A stretch of 64,000 nt of DNA. Origin: Pterois miles (taxonomy: Eukaryota; Chordata; Actinopteri; Perciformes; Scorpaenidae). A model generated the notes under the pieces. The model had not been told where the DNA came from. It saw nothing but the letters and a program-made list of their open reading frames with translations, and did not search any database. Position 1 is the stretch's first letter; each line of letters starts with the position of its first letter. This document shows positions 34,535 through 46,234 of this stretch, one piece after another. A program made the translations under genes and the position numbers. The stretch covers positions 22,894,001-22,958,000 of the forward strand of contig CAMQGK010000638.1 in assembly GCA_947000775.1 (NCBI GenBank). Direction: 5' to 3'.

Positions 34535-35075
34535 TAGACTGTTAATAAGAAGTCGACGTAGTGACATCACCCCTTGGTTTGCAGAGTGCTGTTTTGAAGA
34601 GTTTGACATTTTGGCCGTCGCCATCTTGGTTTTCTGCCTCTCCCGTGACGCGAGAGGGTGGAGCTAAGTACAATTGAATGCTGAACCAAAATCCAACTAT
34701 ACAATGCAATTTTCATGAACTGGAAACACACTGAGAAAGGTTTTAAGTTCTAAGAAGAAAAAACTCCTGTTCCAGTCAATCGCAACGTAGCACACCTTAA
34801 AACATCCCCTGATTTATCTAAATGGGATCAGAATTAAGTGAACATCATGCTGTATTGAAGAAGACTTGAAACTAGCTTTTGAGACCATAAACTCATGTTT
34901 ACAATGTTTACTGAGGTAATAAATCAAGTGAGGAGCAGGGTAAATTTCTTATAGACTTCTATACAATCAGACTTCTTTTTGCAACCAGAGGAGTCGCCCC
35001 CTGCTGGATATTAGAAAGAATGCAAATTTAAGGCACTTCAGCATTGGCTTCACTTGTGTTGATTTTTGGGAGTGA
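34535..35075 (+). repeat. Widespread teleost repeat H
   Basis: Words in order: 'atagactgttaataagaagt', 'cattttggccgtcgccatct', 'gagggtggagctaagtac', 'ttttcatgaactggaaacac', 'gttccagtcaatcgcaacgt', 'gagaccataaactcatgttt', 'tagacttctatacaatcaga' and 'gagtcgccccctgctgg'. I recognise this near-complete order from many percomorph genomes. Class unknown. The 74-codon open frame starting at 34443 overlaps it and is not a gene. Confidence 0.75.
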
Positions 35076-35329
35076 AGGGCTTTTATAGTGTGTTATTATA
35101 GAGTGACGACGACTGTCAACATTGGTCATTATTGTAACCCTGATGATGGAGGTCACCTTACCTTATGAAAATAGTAATTTAAACCCACACCAGGAGTTTC
35201 CCAAACCAAGTTGTGCCTAAACATAAGCACAGCTGTGTAAGAGCAGAAAAAAAAAAAACAATCCGATCACATGGGAAGACATGTCTTTTGTATGTCTCTC
35301 TTTTGCGTGACATTTTTGCGCCATGCAAC

Positions 35330-35565
35330 AAAACTTTGGTAATGGCCACAGTTAGGTTTAGGCAATAAAACGATTCACTTAGGTTTAAGAAAATCATCAC
35401 GGTTGGGCTTAAAATAAGTATGTTAAGTAAGTAAAATACGTAAGTAAACAATGAAACAAGTGACGAATTCATCACTAACATAACGTCAAAATAACTCAAT
35501 CTGTGACCTGACACGGGTCTCTTGGTTGAAAGTCCTGTGTTTGTTGGAACAATCCATGGGGGAAA
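35330..35565 (-). repeat. Family B repeat
   Basis: 'ccacagttaggtttaggcaa', 'cacttaggtttaagaaaatc', 'cacggttgggcttaaaataa' and, at the right, 'gtctcttggttgaaagtcct'. Same order as the 46.2-kb copy. Confidence 0.75.
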
Positions 35566-37039
35566 AAAACATGATGTTTGATTTGAAGGAGTTATTGATT
35601 TTAAGTATGGTATTCAGTGTGTAACCTTTCTACATTTCACCACTGCTTCTTCAGTGGCACTAGAAGGTACATGTTTTCTGGAGCGTTTAGCAGTGATACT
35701 GTTATATACTTCCCACTTGGTGATCTTCAACTTGTGATCACAGTTGTGCTTTCCTTATTCAGTTGCAGTTGTCCATACTTAGCTCTTTATATGTCGTGTA
35801 TAGTTAAGGCTGATCACTTTTAGCATTTGCACATTTTCTAGGAACTTTTAAAAATGAAGAACTGGAGCTACCCACTTTTAGTTGATTAGTCAAGTAATCA
35901 GCCATTTTGAACTTAGTTGACTAATATTTCTCCAGTCAATTGAAGCTTTTTTCATGCTGTATTTATTCCATAATCTCTGAGCTCTGTCTCCACATTATGT
36001 GACAGCTGAAAGTTTGTGGGCAGGCAGACAGATTGTCAGTCTGAGGCGATCTGTCACGCCGGGCCTGGCGGGTCTCCATTCAGTTTCAGACTCTGGCCCA
36101 ATGCTTGAACCACTGACAGGATTGTCAGAGCTATTTGTCACAGCTCTGTTTAGTGATCAGATTGGTTATACCCTCTATGGCCTCTTCTTCTCCGATCCAC
36201 AATAACTGGCAACACTTCAACCTTTGGCTCTTAATCGAATTATCCGCTTTCTGTACGGATGTTTGTTTTCCTTCCTTTCCAACATATGAGGACAGACAGA
36301 GGGCCACATTCACATAGTGTCTGCTAACCAATCTGACCAAATCTGAACGTTATGGTTGCCATGCACAGTGAGAGACATCATTACCCTTAAAAAAAAAAAA
36401 AAAAAAAACGTTTTACAGCTTGCAGACTTAAACAGTGGGTTTGGACTTAACAATGCTCTCTGAAAGCTACAGTATGTATGCTAACAATTAAAGAGACACA
36501 TACTGTATAGGCTTTGTTAGACAGATACGCAATGTGCTGAGCAGCTAATGTGAAATTGATCTTTTAAAAGACAAATAGCAAGAAAATATGATGATATTTA
36601 AAAAATAATAAAAAACAAATTCCCCTTAAGAACTTACTGTATTTTCTAGTTTGTTGTTTGGACTGTCAGCCATGCTGGCGGTGTGGCTCTAGGGATGGCA
36701 GTGCTGGCACCTTAGCTGGTCCAAAGCTCACCACTACTGGGTGGATTACTATTACATATGCTATGAACAGTCCTCTTCCTCTCAGGCTGTACTGTCTTCC
36801 ATGATTCCCTGACTTTTCCTCATGTGTTGCCATCACATCAAAATTTCAATTTGGTTTAAGACCTAAAGAATGACATTCCCATCATCCCAGGCATGTCAGT
36901 CGGTGTTTGCATGCTAACACACTACACTAATATGACACATATGGTAAACATAACCTGCTACACATCTGCATGTTGTCATTTTAGGTACGGACTACTGCAA
37001 CCATACCAATTTTACATTTACAGCTTGCTAGCACGACTT
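35566..37039. other. Non-coding, no gene seen
   Basis: Contains poly-A 36390-36408. A shared-looking short frame pair at 36130-36340 on both strands has no domain. Nothing else recognised. Confidence 0.45.
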
Positions 37040-37392
37040 GGGGGAGAGTAGCTCAGTCTGTAGGGAGTTGGCTTGGGAACCGGAGGGTCACCGGTTCAAG
37101 TCCCGACATGACCAAGAACTGAGTGTGAACTGGTAGCTGGAGAGGTGCCAGTTTACCTCTTGGGCACTGCCGAGGTGCCCCTGAGCAAGGCACCAAACCC
37201 CCAACTGCTCGGGGCGCTTGTCAGGAGCAGCCCCCTCACTCTGACATCTCTCCATTGTTGCATGTATATGTGCATGTGTGTGTCTCGGGTCTGCATGTAC
37301 CGTGTATAAGTAAAAACAACAGAGTGTAAAAATTGAATTTCCCCATTGCGGGACAAATAAAGGAATATCTTCTTCTTCTTCTTCTTCTTCTT
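37040..37392 (+). mobile_element. tRNA-SINE A, full-length copy
   Basis: Head 'gagagtagctcagtctgtag' with B box 'ggttcaagtcc', full body as in the 10.3-kb copy, tail 'cattgcgggacaaataaagg' and (TTC)n. It is very close to the 10.3-kb copy, including 'ttggcttgggaaccggaggg', so both are probably recent. The left end has 'gggggagag' where the 10.3-kb copy has 'gggggcggcag'. Confidence 0.95.
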
Positions 37393-37628
37393 GTTTGGGT
37401 TTCTTAACAATCACGGTACAGCCTCAGAAAGATGCATAACATGACCTTAGTCTTGCTGTTAATAAGCAAGTTAGTCATCAGTTCCTTATTTATACAGCCT
37501 GCAGACATGAAGGACCATTAGCATTCATTCATAGTTGTGATGTGTAAGTTCATTTTCTTTTTGTGAAAAATGTTTACCTTCTGTGGCTGGAAATGAGGTT
37601 GGTGGGAGCAGTTAGACTGAACCAAAAC

Positions 37629-38723
37629 CAGCCCTGTCTCCTAAAAATCAAGTACTCACAAGATAAAACTGCATTGTGCATTAGATTTTGAATGAATTGT
37701 ATTCTGTGATGGATTATAGTTGTTTTTGACATATGAATATGCTTGTAATAGGGCTGTAAAGCGATTAAAATATTTAATCGTGATTAATTGCAAATGAATC
37801 ACTTTTTTTTTTTATCTGTTCAAAATAAAGGGAGATTTGTCAAGTAACTCATATCAACATAGGAGAGGGGAAATATGCTGCTTTATGCAAATTATTGGAA
37901 ATCAATTAACAACACAAAACAATGACAAATATTGTCAGAAACCCTCATAGGTTCTAAATTTAGCATTAAAAATATGTTCAAATCATAACATGGCAAACTG
38001 CAGCCCAACAGGCAGCAACAGCTGTCAGTGTGTCAGTGTGCTGACTTGACTATGACTTGATGCAAACTGCATGTGATTATCATAACGTGTCTGTAAAGGG
38101 GGAGACTCGTGGGTACCCATAGAACCCATTTACATATCTTGAGGTCAGAGGTCAAGAGACCCCTTTGAAATCTGCCATGACAGTTTTTCCTTACCAACAT
38201 TTGGAGTGTTATTTAGCCTTCTTCACAACAAGCTATTTTATGTGGTTGCTACCAATGGATTCGTTGGGTTTTCTAGTTTCATATGATGTGTTAACACATT
38301 TTAATGTGTTAACTTTGACAGCCCTAGTTGGTCTCGGTGGAGAGCCAAACAAAACACTTTCACACCTTTGGACTTTCGTCCAGGAGACCGCTGTTCCCAT
38401 GTGAAACTAAAATCAACGTTCACTTATTTTGTTTAGTCAGTCTAATTAAATAGATTTGTTGCATAAACCTCATGGAGCAGTTTTGTTGCATATTTTATCA
38501 GTTTTGTAGTCATTTTAAGCCCAACCATGATGTTTTTACTAAACAAAACCAAGTAGTTTAGTTGCTTTTTTTGTTTTGTTTTAATTTACAACATTTACCT
38601 CATTTGTTTAAAACCATTTAAAACTGCTATTGTGATGTAAGGAAGAAAATACATTTTCCTCAAAATGTAACTGAGAATGTATTTTTGTTGTACAGGAATG
38701 ATATTTTGTTGGAGACAGGGTTG
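37629..38723. mobile_element. hAT-like element with CAGCCCTGTCTCC ends, copy 1
   Basis: Starts CAGCCCTGTCTCC and ends GGAGACAGGGTTG, inverted with one mismatch. Eight-base flanks ACCAAAAC and CTCAAAAC match at 6 of 8, fitting the 8-bp duplication of hAT transposons. It is split by the TAGGGCTGT element (37749-38326). Its interior also contains family-B-like words 'ccaggagaccgctgttccc' and 'aagcccaaccatgatg', so family B and this element share a core. No transposase remains. Confidence 0.75.
37749..38326 (+). mobile_element. TAGGGCTGT element, full-length copy
   Basis: Ends 'tagggctgt' and 'acagcccta' are perfect inverted repeats over 9 bp. The interior shares 'gtgattaattgca', 'gtctgtaaagggggagact' and 'gggtacccatagaaccc' with the 15.05-kb copy. 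It also contains 'gatgtgttaacacattttaa', a short palindrome. The flanks give no clear target duplication (4 of 8). Common in teleosts; superfamily probably hAT but unproven. Confidence 0.8.
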
Positions 38724-39837
38724 CTCAAAACAGTAAAAACAAAACAACGAGCTGAAAGACACTAAAATGCTGTGAGGAGCTGAGAGTATCTGCAGTCTGA
38801 AGATAATTCTCAGAGTTTGGTACTACAAGCAACCCTGATTACATTAAACATGTGACCCATTGTTAATGTAAAAATATTGATTATTGCGGCTTTAATGCTT
38901 TTATAGATGGTATATAATGAGCTGCATTAAAAGTTGGACCACATCTAGATATTGGCCGTTCTCCTCATTTTACTCAAATACTTATGGTGGACCTACAGCA
39001 CATCATACATACAGAGAGTGCTAGTGAGGATTTCTAGGAAGTTAGTGAATAAAGCAATGTAATATTGATTTAATTTTCCTCATCACTCATGTAAAACTCA
39101 ATAGGGATTTGTTGCTTCTTAGTTCTTCCTGCTCCCACTGTGAGTCAGGTAAATAGATTGAGCTGCTCGTTGGCTCAAGATCCTCTTTGATTTCATGCTC
39201 CAATCGTTTTTCCTCCCTGATTTTTTTTATCCTTCTTGGATCAGCAACAGATACTGTACGCATTTCTGTACAAATCTTTGAAGTATTTCTACCTTTGCAG
39301 AAGGTCTCAATCAAACTGAAAGATAAATGCCTGGTTCATTTTTCTACAACCATTTGCATCTGGTCTGTGCCATTTCAGCAATATGATGCATTCTGTAAAA
39401 TACTGTGTTTGAAAGGAACTCTGTATTATATCAGACTAGCAGCAGCTGCCATCAAATGCACAGTATGTTACCAGAAAACTACCGGCAACCAAGACTATGC
39501 AGCTTGTTTTCTCCTCTCCTGCCCCCTCCCTCCATTTCTTTCTCGCTCTTTATCTCTCTTCCTTTGACTCACTTCAGAAAATGAACTGTATTAAATTAAC
39601 TGTGTTGGCATCCGCAGGGAAATCAATAGACAAAGAGGCTGGGATTGTATAACTTCACTGTTAGAAAATTTTTTTTTGACTGAACAGAGGAAAGTTACAC
39701 TTCTTGTATGGATTTTCTACCTCTCAATATTTCTTTTTTTTTCTTTAGAGATCAAATTAAACAAACTGAGCTAAAACCCAGCGATAAATATGTGATTTAA
39801 CAAGAGTGACTGGGAACAAAAACTCATTTCACACAGT
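38724..39837. other. Non-coding, no gene seen
   Basis: Includes opposing short frames near 39087-39567. The 75-codon minus frame is rich in Lys and Glu but has no recognisable domain, and a T-run at 39220-39228 underlies part of it. Confidence 0.45.
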
Positions 39838-40185
39838 TAGATGGGGCTGTGTATTGGCATCTTGCATTACAATATGTATCACGATACAGGAGTTATGATT
39901 CAATATCTTGTAATTTTTTAAATTTAATTGTAGGAAAATTGTCATAATATAAAATAAGTATAAAAATTGACTTTCAGCGGGATCTGCATTTGCATTTATC
40001 ACAGTAATATAATAGTAAACTTTCCATCCTACTTGAGACGACTCATCTTTTTTCAAATGAAATAAAGAAATGTTAATTTATGCATGTTAGCTATTGATAT
40101 TGTTTTTGAGAGTCTATACAGTATCACAAATCATAATATCCCGAAATTTTTTTATATGTATATTTTTACACCCCTACTATTAGAG
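39838..40185. mobile_element. Possible TIR element (GGGGYTGT ends)
   Basis: Left end 'gatggggctgtgtattgg' and right end 'tatttttacacccctacta' resemble inverted termini. The interior 'tacaatatgtatcacgatac' and 'aggagttatgattcaatat' recall a teleost element with degenerate 'cgatacgatac' text. Boundaries approximate. Confidence 0.45.
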
Positions 40186-41113
40186 GGTTCTCAGATTTAG
40201 AGGAACTTCAGATAAATACGCACAGACTCAAACACAGAGGGTTATATATGTAATTTGGTCGGCATGAGCAAAGTCAGCTCAAATCCACCGCTCTGTTGTA
40301 GCTTCCATCACACTTTTTTTTATGTGACGCAGGAATCTGCTCGCTAAATGACCATAATGCTTATGTTTTGGCCCATTTACTGCTGCTTTTCATGTTACAA
40401 GTTTAATGACTGAAAAAAAAAAAATAGCCCATAAAAGTGTAAGGTACAGTACGCTTGAGCTGTAAATGGAGGAGGCTAAAAGCTTAAAAAAAAAAGTATA
40501 ATCCTGTTACCTTTCGTGGCATATACTGTATCTTCTTTAAATCTACATTTTATAACTTTAGGGAAGAGAAATGAAATTAGAATGTAAAATGTGTTTTATA
40601 ATTAACTTCAGTATTGGATAGCCTCAGAGATCTGTTACCTTGTGTTTGCTGCTGAGACATTTCCCTTAAAAAATACCTTTACATCCCCCCCCCCAAAAAA
40701 AGTGCCTGTAATATTTTGGAGGCTGTTCACTCCCAGTTAAATGTGATGCTCTTTACAGTTAATGGGAGGTGGCTGAAAGGAAAGACGGTGGCTTTGGTTA
40801 AATGTTGAAAAGGTGAACATGTTCAGTCTAATGTCCCAGATTGAATATTTAACCAAGATCAAAATCCCTCTCTTAAAAATAATCATGCTTTAGTTGCAAC
40901 GAGCAAATATTGTAGGAAAACAAATGAAGACAGTCAATGTTTTGTAGATGTGTGCAGTATGAGCTGACATAGGCTGGTGGGAATGTCATTACACTGAGGA
41001 TCATCAGAGTTATAAGGATTCATCAAGAGGGAAGACGTGAACCACATTTCACGACAATCCTTCCAGTAGCTGCTGAAACCTCTCCCATTAAAAACTAGAG
41101 ATGTTGATTGAAC
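40186..41113. other. Non-coding, no gene seen
   Basis: Contains short poly-A tracts (40414-40425, 40487-40496) and a C run at 40685-40694. Nothing recognised. Confidence 0.45.
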
Positions 41114-41262
41114 TTCACACATGTATTTTGGGATTGCCCAAAGCTCCTGGATTTCTGGGAGAAGGTTCAAAAGGAGATTAAACAAGTGTTGGGTATTAAC
41201 TTCACTTTTGATCCAGCACTTTTCATACTGAATGTATGTCCTGAAAATATGACACACACATA
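41114..41262 (+). pseudogene. L1-type LINE ORF2 C-terminal fragment
   Basis: From 41114 the plus frame reads 'FTHVFWDCPKLLDFWEKVQK', continuing with 'LGINFTFDPALFILNV'. The H-x-FW-x-CP...FW pattern followed by an 'F-x-DPxLxxL' segment is typical of the region after the reverse transcriptase in L1/Tx1-clade ORF2 proteins. No upstream RT or endonuclease is recognisable, so this is an isolated degraded fragment. The frame runs to about 41270 before degenerating. The opposite-strand open frame (40934-41257) is only its shadow. Confidence 0.65.
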
Positions 41263-41658
41263 TTTCCTTTTTTAAAAAACTGAGAATTTAGCTTTAAATA
41301 GCAAACAAAAAAACCCAGTTCAACAGTTTCCTGGTTAAAGCCGGCGAATGTCTCTACAAAATGCAGTCTGTCGTGCTGGACCAGAGTGGTGGACTGGCCG
41401 ACGTTGCCATCCTTGACTCGTGACGCTAGCATCGATAAATAAACACAATCCAGGCAGCATTACCTTCCTTTCAAAACATGTTTGCTGTGACAAATTAGTG
41501 TACTATTCTGTACATAAAGCATCATTTTTAACTATAGTAGAAATGCACATTATGGAGCACAGATTTCCATGATGAGAGCAAACATTTTAGTCGAGTGGGT
41601 TGATTAATTCATATGAAGTTTATTAACCTTTATTGGCTGCAGAGCAGTCTCATGTTTC
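41263..41658. other. Non-coding, no gene seen
   Basis: Possibly the remaining 3' part of the L1-type fragment up to about 41440; no poly-A or target duplication marks an end. Confidence 0.4.
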
Positions 41659-42060
41659 AAAGTCAAAGTCAACTTTATTGTCGGTTTTGCGATATGTACA
41701 GGACATACAGAGAATCGAAATGCTGTTTCTCTCAGACCCACGGTGTAAACATCTAATACTCAAAACGGGTTCAAATAACACAAGTAGGAAATAAGGATTT
41801 TAAATATTTACAAGATAGCTAAGAAGAAAGAGAACAGAGATAACAAACAAACACCTTAAATTAGTGTACAATATAACCTTAGTATTTACATATAAAACAT
41901 ACAAAATAAAAACTGCATAATACAAATTAAATAACATGCATGATAAATGGCAGAAATACCAAATTTAACAAACAAATTCCTCTAGCCCACTCCCCCTAAC
42001 AGGCACACTGCACAGAGGTCTTAGAGGAGTTCCCCATAATAAAAGCACGACATATAAGCC
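41659..42060 (-). mobile_element. LINE-type 3' end, 5'-truncated
   Basis: Minus strand ends 'gacaataaagttgactttga' followed by a repeat of 'ctttga'; before this come 'gattctctgtatgtcctgta' and 'caccgtgggtctgagagaaa'. This is a 3' end I know from teleost retroposons, distinct from the SINE A tail but likewise with an AATAAAG just before a terminal simple repeat. The 5' limit is uncertain. Confidence 0.65.
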
Positions 42061-42599
42061 TGAAATCTCTGTATTAGTCTGTTTTCTTGAACTTAACAGT
42101 CAATTCACATATGTGTTTTTTTTTTCCATCTTCGTGAGAAGGATGGTTTGCAGCGCTCTCACACACATTTTTGTCTCATTTTTGGCAATGACATTCAAAA
42201 TAAAAAAAAATAGAGAGCTGGCGAGAGAATCTGTAACTGAAAACTGCATACAGTGTAATGTATATTAATAACATTACATCTATATTTAATTGTGTCACAG
42301 TTCTCGTCAGTACTGGTACATTGCAACATTCCTAGTTTTCAGCAATACCCTGTAAAATGATCTATTTCTCATCTATGGAAGTTGTTTCTCCTCATTATGT
42401 AGAAATGCAGGCGTGATGTTAGTGTGGATTAATCATTCACCAATAACATTTTCAACTGCAGCGTGTTACGACAAGCACATAGAGGCTTGAGAACTTCTAA
42501 GTGAGCTTCTCTTCATATCATTAGTTTAGTACTGTGAACGATAACAGCCTGATGTCATGGCAAGGTGTATAAATAGCGCGACATTTAAAGGATATTCGT
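42061..42599. other. Non-coding, no gene seen
   Basis: T run at 42116-42126 and A run at 42202-42211; nothing else recognised. Confidence 0.4.
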
Positions 42600-42674
42600 C
42601 TTGTCACGAGGGTTTCACATGAAATGGCTGCGGTTATGTTTAGGCAACAAAGCCATTTAGTTAGGTTTAGGAAA

Positions 42675-42939
42675 GAAGGATGAAATTCTCCGGCACTCAC
42701 AGATAAAGTGTCTTTTTTTATTATATTGGGCAAACACAGGAACGTGTTTCACAATAAGCCTTCATTAGTGTGTCAACATGCTGACAAAGGCTTATTGCTG
42801 ACACGTGTTTGTTTGTTTGCCCAATATAATAAAAAAGACACTTTATCAGTGTGCTGGAGATTTTACTCCTTCTGTTCTTGCTGCTACCTGGCACCCGATA
42901 CTTTTCAAGATTTGGAGACGTGCTCGCTGTTATTTTCTA
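42675..42939 (-). mobile_element. Penelope-like foldback insertion with 14-bp target duplication
   Basis: Flanked exactly by TTAGGTTTAGGAAA (42661-42674 and 42940-42953); removing the insert restores uninterrupted family B. Inside, a left arm (about 42678-42770) and a right arm (about 42779-42872) are inverted copies of one module: CTGATGA-like start, 'aggcttattg', then 'tgcccaatataataaaaaa', then 'gacactttatc'. Each arm holds a decayed hammerhead-like pattern (CTAATGA...GAAAC on the minus strand, CTGACAA...GCTGACAC on the plus). Inverted terminal modules and variable target duplications are known for Penelope-like elements; the assignment is inference. Confidence 0.6.
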
Positions 42940-42992
42940 TTAGGTTTAGGAAAAACATCATAGTTGGGCTAAAAGTAAGAATGTAAACTAAG

Positions 42993-43577
42993 GTCACTTT
43001 CACAAGCCGTAGTCTGTTTGTCTTGTCTGAATCAGACTGAAACTGAAACTTGTGGTTTGGTTTCAATTCAGCCTGGTTCGGTTTCACAGTGACAAACCAA
43101 AGCCGACTACATAAAAAGAATAAATTTGCTGAGGGGCATAAAAGAACAAATTCATCTTTTTCTTAACAAGACCTTCTATGCAGGGAATCATGGACGTTGA
43201 AATATTGCTGTCAAAGTTTTTCCACTTTGACTTGGCGCTGATCTACTCTGGTTGTGAATCCCCTCTTCTCCAGTTTATCTTGAATTACTTTATAAAGGTC
43301 ACTATTTTTGTGGGCTTTATTTAACATATTATATTATATATATAAACTGGATTTCTGTGGTCCAAGTCAGTGTTCTCCCACTCATGTTAACCTGTTGTTT
43401 ACCTGTGTCCATCTCAACCAAATTCTCGCACAGGCAGCCTGCGTTTTGGTTGGCTTGGAAAGGTCTCAGACCGGTTGTTTTAGTCCACACCAGAAAACGA
43501 TTACTGTGTTCACAACCGCCTAAGCGACCTGCACCACAGTGATTAAGACGGACTAAAGGTTGGTTTGTGAAAGCACT
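42993..43577. mobile_element. TIR element with CTTTCACAA ends
   Basis: Left 'gtcactttcacaagcc' and right 'ggtttgtgaaagcact' are inverted repeats sharing CTTTCACAARCC. The interior near the left end has 'gtttcaattcagcctggttc' and 'cagtgacaaaccaaagcc'. It lies within family B. CTAAG occurs directly on both sides, but it overlaps possible TIR bases, so the target duplication is unresolved. I recognise the 'gctttcacaaacc' terminus from teleost repeats. No transposase. Confidence 0.65.
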
Positions 43578-43900
43578 CTAAGTAAAATACGTACATAAAA
43601 AATGTCAAGTAAGTACGGAAAACACATCACTAAAACCTCACAGACACAAACAGCGGTCTCCAACACTGATTACGTTGTCGAAAGTCACCTCCCCTCCTGC
43701 ACCATAAGCATTCTTTCTCAGTTTTTATTTTACGTCACTATCTGTGAGTGTCACACATTCACACTGATGCATTTATATTGCAGTCAGTACAGACAACAGC
43801 GTGAAATCACAAAGCAAGAATGGCATTGTTATTGCAGGCAAAATTACATACAAATTACCATGCCATTCATACGCCATTTGACTAGACCGGGCTTACTAAC

Positions 43901-45472
43901 AAGATAAGGACAGCCAAGACAGCCGAGCAATACAATACCTCAAAAGGTGACAAGACATTTGCTTAATGAAGTCATCTAGAAGCTACAATACTTCTCTGTG
44001 CTCAGAAACTACAGAGCGGCCATCAGTTCAGGAACTCCTCAGCTTTACCAAACTGACTGTTGACCCACAGTGTGCGGGTTCAAAGCTCCGCTCCGGATGA
44101 CCAGGACGTTTGCTGAATACATGCCTGTCTACTTAGTGTCAGATAAAAATGAATGAACACAGATGTACGCCACAGCTTAGGATAATCACATAGCCCTCTG
44201 GGCGGTGGAGGAAGAAAAAAAAAAAAACCCACAGTCTAAATATCTCATTAATTCAAATTCAGGGAGGTCAGAGCGAGGTTTTGCTTTCGTGGCACTGACA
44301 TTTTAATCAGAAGTCCACCCAAGTCTCCAGTAATAGAATAATGGCGATTATGATAGAAGGCATTGTGTGATAATACCTTTGCACATTTGGCGGGAGGATT
44401 TCACTCTTTCTCTGGAATCCACCAATGAGATATTCCAGCATTGATCGCTGTTCTGCTGCACACAGTGAGCAGATATTTTTCTGCCTGGACCAGCATGAGC
44501 TACATACCTTAGATGTGAGTATGATTTACATTTAATTTATAGCCTGAGGTCCAGCTAAATGACACACTTATATACATGCTGTAAAGGAGGTGTGCTGCAC
44601 ACATGTCCAGTGATTCAATAATCCAGAGTCTATAAGGTTTGATCTCTCACTATGTGTGTTTTTACAGAAAGACAGCCTTCAGTATCAACCTGTCATAGAG
44701 TGCCACTCACTGTTCACAGCACTGATACGATGTGTTGCTACATGGCGTATGAGAGGAATGTGAAAAGGCGTCGTTAGCATTAATTTGCGGCATCTTCAAT
44801 TTATGTTTTAATTTCACAGTTTCAAAACTTATTAGCATGGAGTGCATAAAGACAGCGGTAGTCTTTACTAATGAGTCTTTGCAGGTGTGAAACTGTAACT
44901 AAAATAAGTCCAATAATAAATTAAGAAATTCACTGTCACATCTGCAAAATCAGTAATTAAATACGTAAATAAGTTTCCTCCGAAGCTTATAGATCAATGA
45001 GAATCAGGTGAGATTCCGCTTCACAGAGTGTAAACTGTGATGGTTTGATGAGTACATGCATTGTCTAGTGCAGGGCGTGTGTTTTTAATTAACTACTTTA
45101 AACACACTCATGCCGACTTTGTGAATTGAACCAAAGGTGCATAAAGGAGAAAATGTGTCTCGCATACATCCAAACAGCATCAGCGCAGATAAGGAGGAGA
45201 TTAGAATAAAATTCATTCCGGTTATCGAGGATGGATTATCCCAGCAGGGACCCCAGGGGCAGACGATTTCTGTTGCTGTGCTCAGTCACCATTCAACCCT
45301 CGCAATGAACCCAAAATGTTTACCTCATCCAGCTGACTTCTCTCATGTCATCACCAAGGCTTGTTTTCAAATCCTCAAATGATGATTTTATTTGTTTCCA
45401 GTGGAAACAACTTTTGTGTCACCTTATTGAACCTTATTGAACATAGTGCAGTTATCTACCATATGTATTGCT
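43901..45472. other. Non-coding, possible conserved islands
   Basis: No gene. About 44740-45400 is repeat-free; it includes 'cattaatttgcggcatc' and 'gaggatggattatcccagca' (a bicoid-class GGATTA site), in conserved-element-like texture. Poly-A at 44215-44227. An exact 10-bp doublet 'accttattga' is at 45421-45440. Confidence 0.45.
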
Positions 45473-46011
45473 TTAAAGCACCAGTGTGTAACAGTTAAGG
45501 AGATTTATTGGCAGAAATGAAATATAATTTTAATAAGAATGATTTAGTTTCGGGTGGTTATACACAAACTAAGAATCATTATGTTTTTGTGGCTTAGAAT
45601 GAGCTGTTTTTATCTGTAAAGGGACCTGGTCCTCTCTACAGAGCTGACAGCCATGTTTCTACAATATCCCAGAACGGACAAACCACTGTGTTAACTTTCC
45701 GAGTCGATAACCTTACTCGCTCCAGACTTAACCTCTGTCACTCCACTCAGCACCTGGAAACAAGACACAGGAAACCTCTGCTGGTCTTGAGGAGCTGCAG
45801 CTTTTATTTCTGCACTAACTGAAACTTCTACTGTACATTCACTTGATATTCTCAGAGCTAAACTAACTCTGTCTTCTGCTCCACCAGCTCACTTATTTGC
45901 TCTCATATAATCACCACCACTCTCTGTCTTGCTTCTCGCTAGTCTCACACACACACACACTCTGCAGCCTCACCGCTAGATGGCGCTAAATCCTACACAC
46001 TATTATGTTAA
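45473..46011 (-). mobile_element. TIR element D, copy 1
   Basis: Left 'ttaaagcaccagtgtgtaac' and right 'cctacacactattatgttaa' are inverted ends. Minus strand contains 'agtgtgtaggatttagcgcc', 'catctagcggtgaggctgca', 'gtttgtccgttctggg' and 'tgtagaaacatggctg', as in the copy at 53726-55152. Known teleost repeat pattern; it carries a short (CA)n near 45950. Superfamily unassigned. Confidence 0.7.
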
Positions 46012-46234
46012 GATACTCCTAGTACTTATTAGTATAATACTAATTATTAAAGGAAATAACTTCAATTCAATTCAACTTGTTTTCAGACATATATAGCCAC
46101 ATCAAATAAAAAATAATAAATATTATACAATGACAACAACACAGTACCTTGTGTCACCTCATGTTTGCTCAGTTCAATATTTTCATCCCAAGTGATGCTT
46201 TGTCAGACCCCTCGGTGTCACTTTATAGTTTTAA

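Larger units (their letters stand above)
42600..43900 (-). repeat. Family B repeat carrying two insertions
   Basis: Pieces: 42625-42674 ('ggttatgtttaggcaacaaa', 'gccatttagttaggttta'), 42940-42992 ('aaacatcatagttgggct'), and 43578-43900 ('taaaatacgtacat', 'acaaacagcggtctcc'). The gaps are filled by the foldback insertion 42675-42939 and the TIR element 42993-43577. The right part resembles 62.4-62.7 kb. Confidence 0.7.

Noticed and set aside
39087..39314. 75-codon Lys/Glu-rich minus-strand frame as a real exon
   Set aside because: Charged composition follows A/T-rich runs; no domain recognised, and an opposing frame overlaps it.
42625..42675. Telomeric (interstitial) repeat from 'ttaggtttagg'
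   Set aside because: It is a fixed word of family B, not a tandem TTAGGG array.
42993..43577. CTAAG as a clean target duplication of the CTTTCACAA element
   Set aside because: The word overlaps possible terminal bases of the element and family B itself varies here, so it is not diagnostic.
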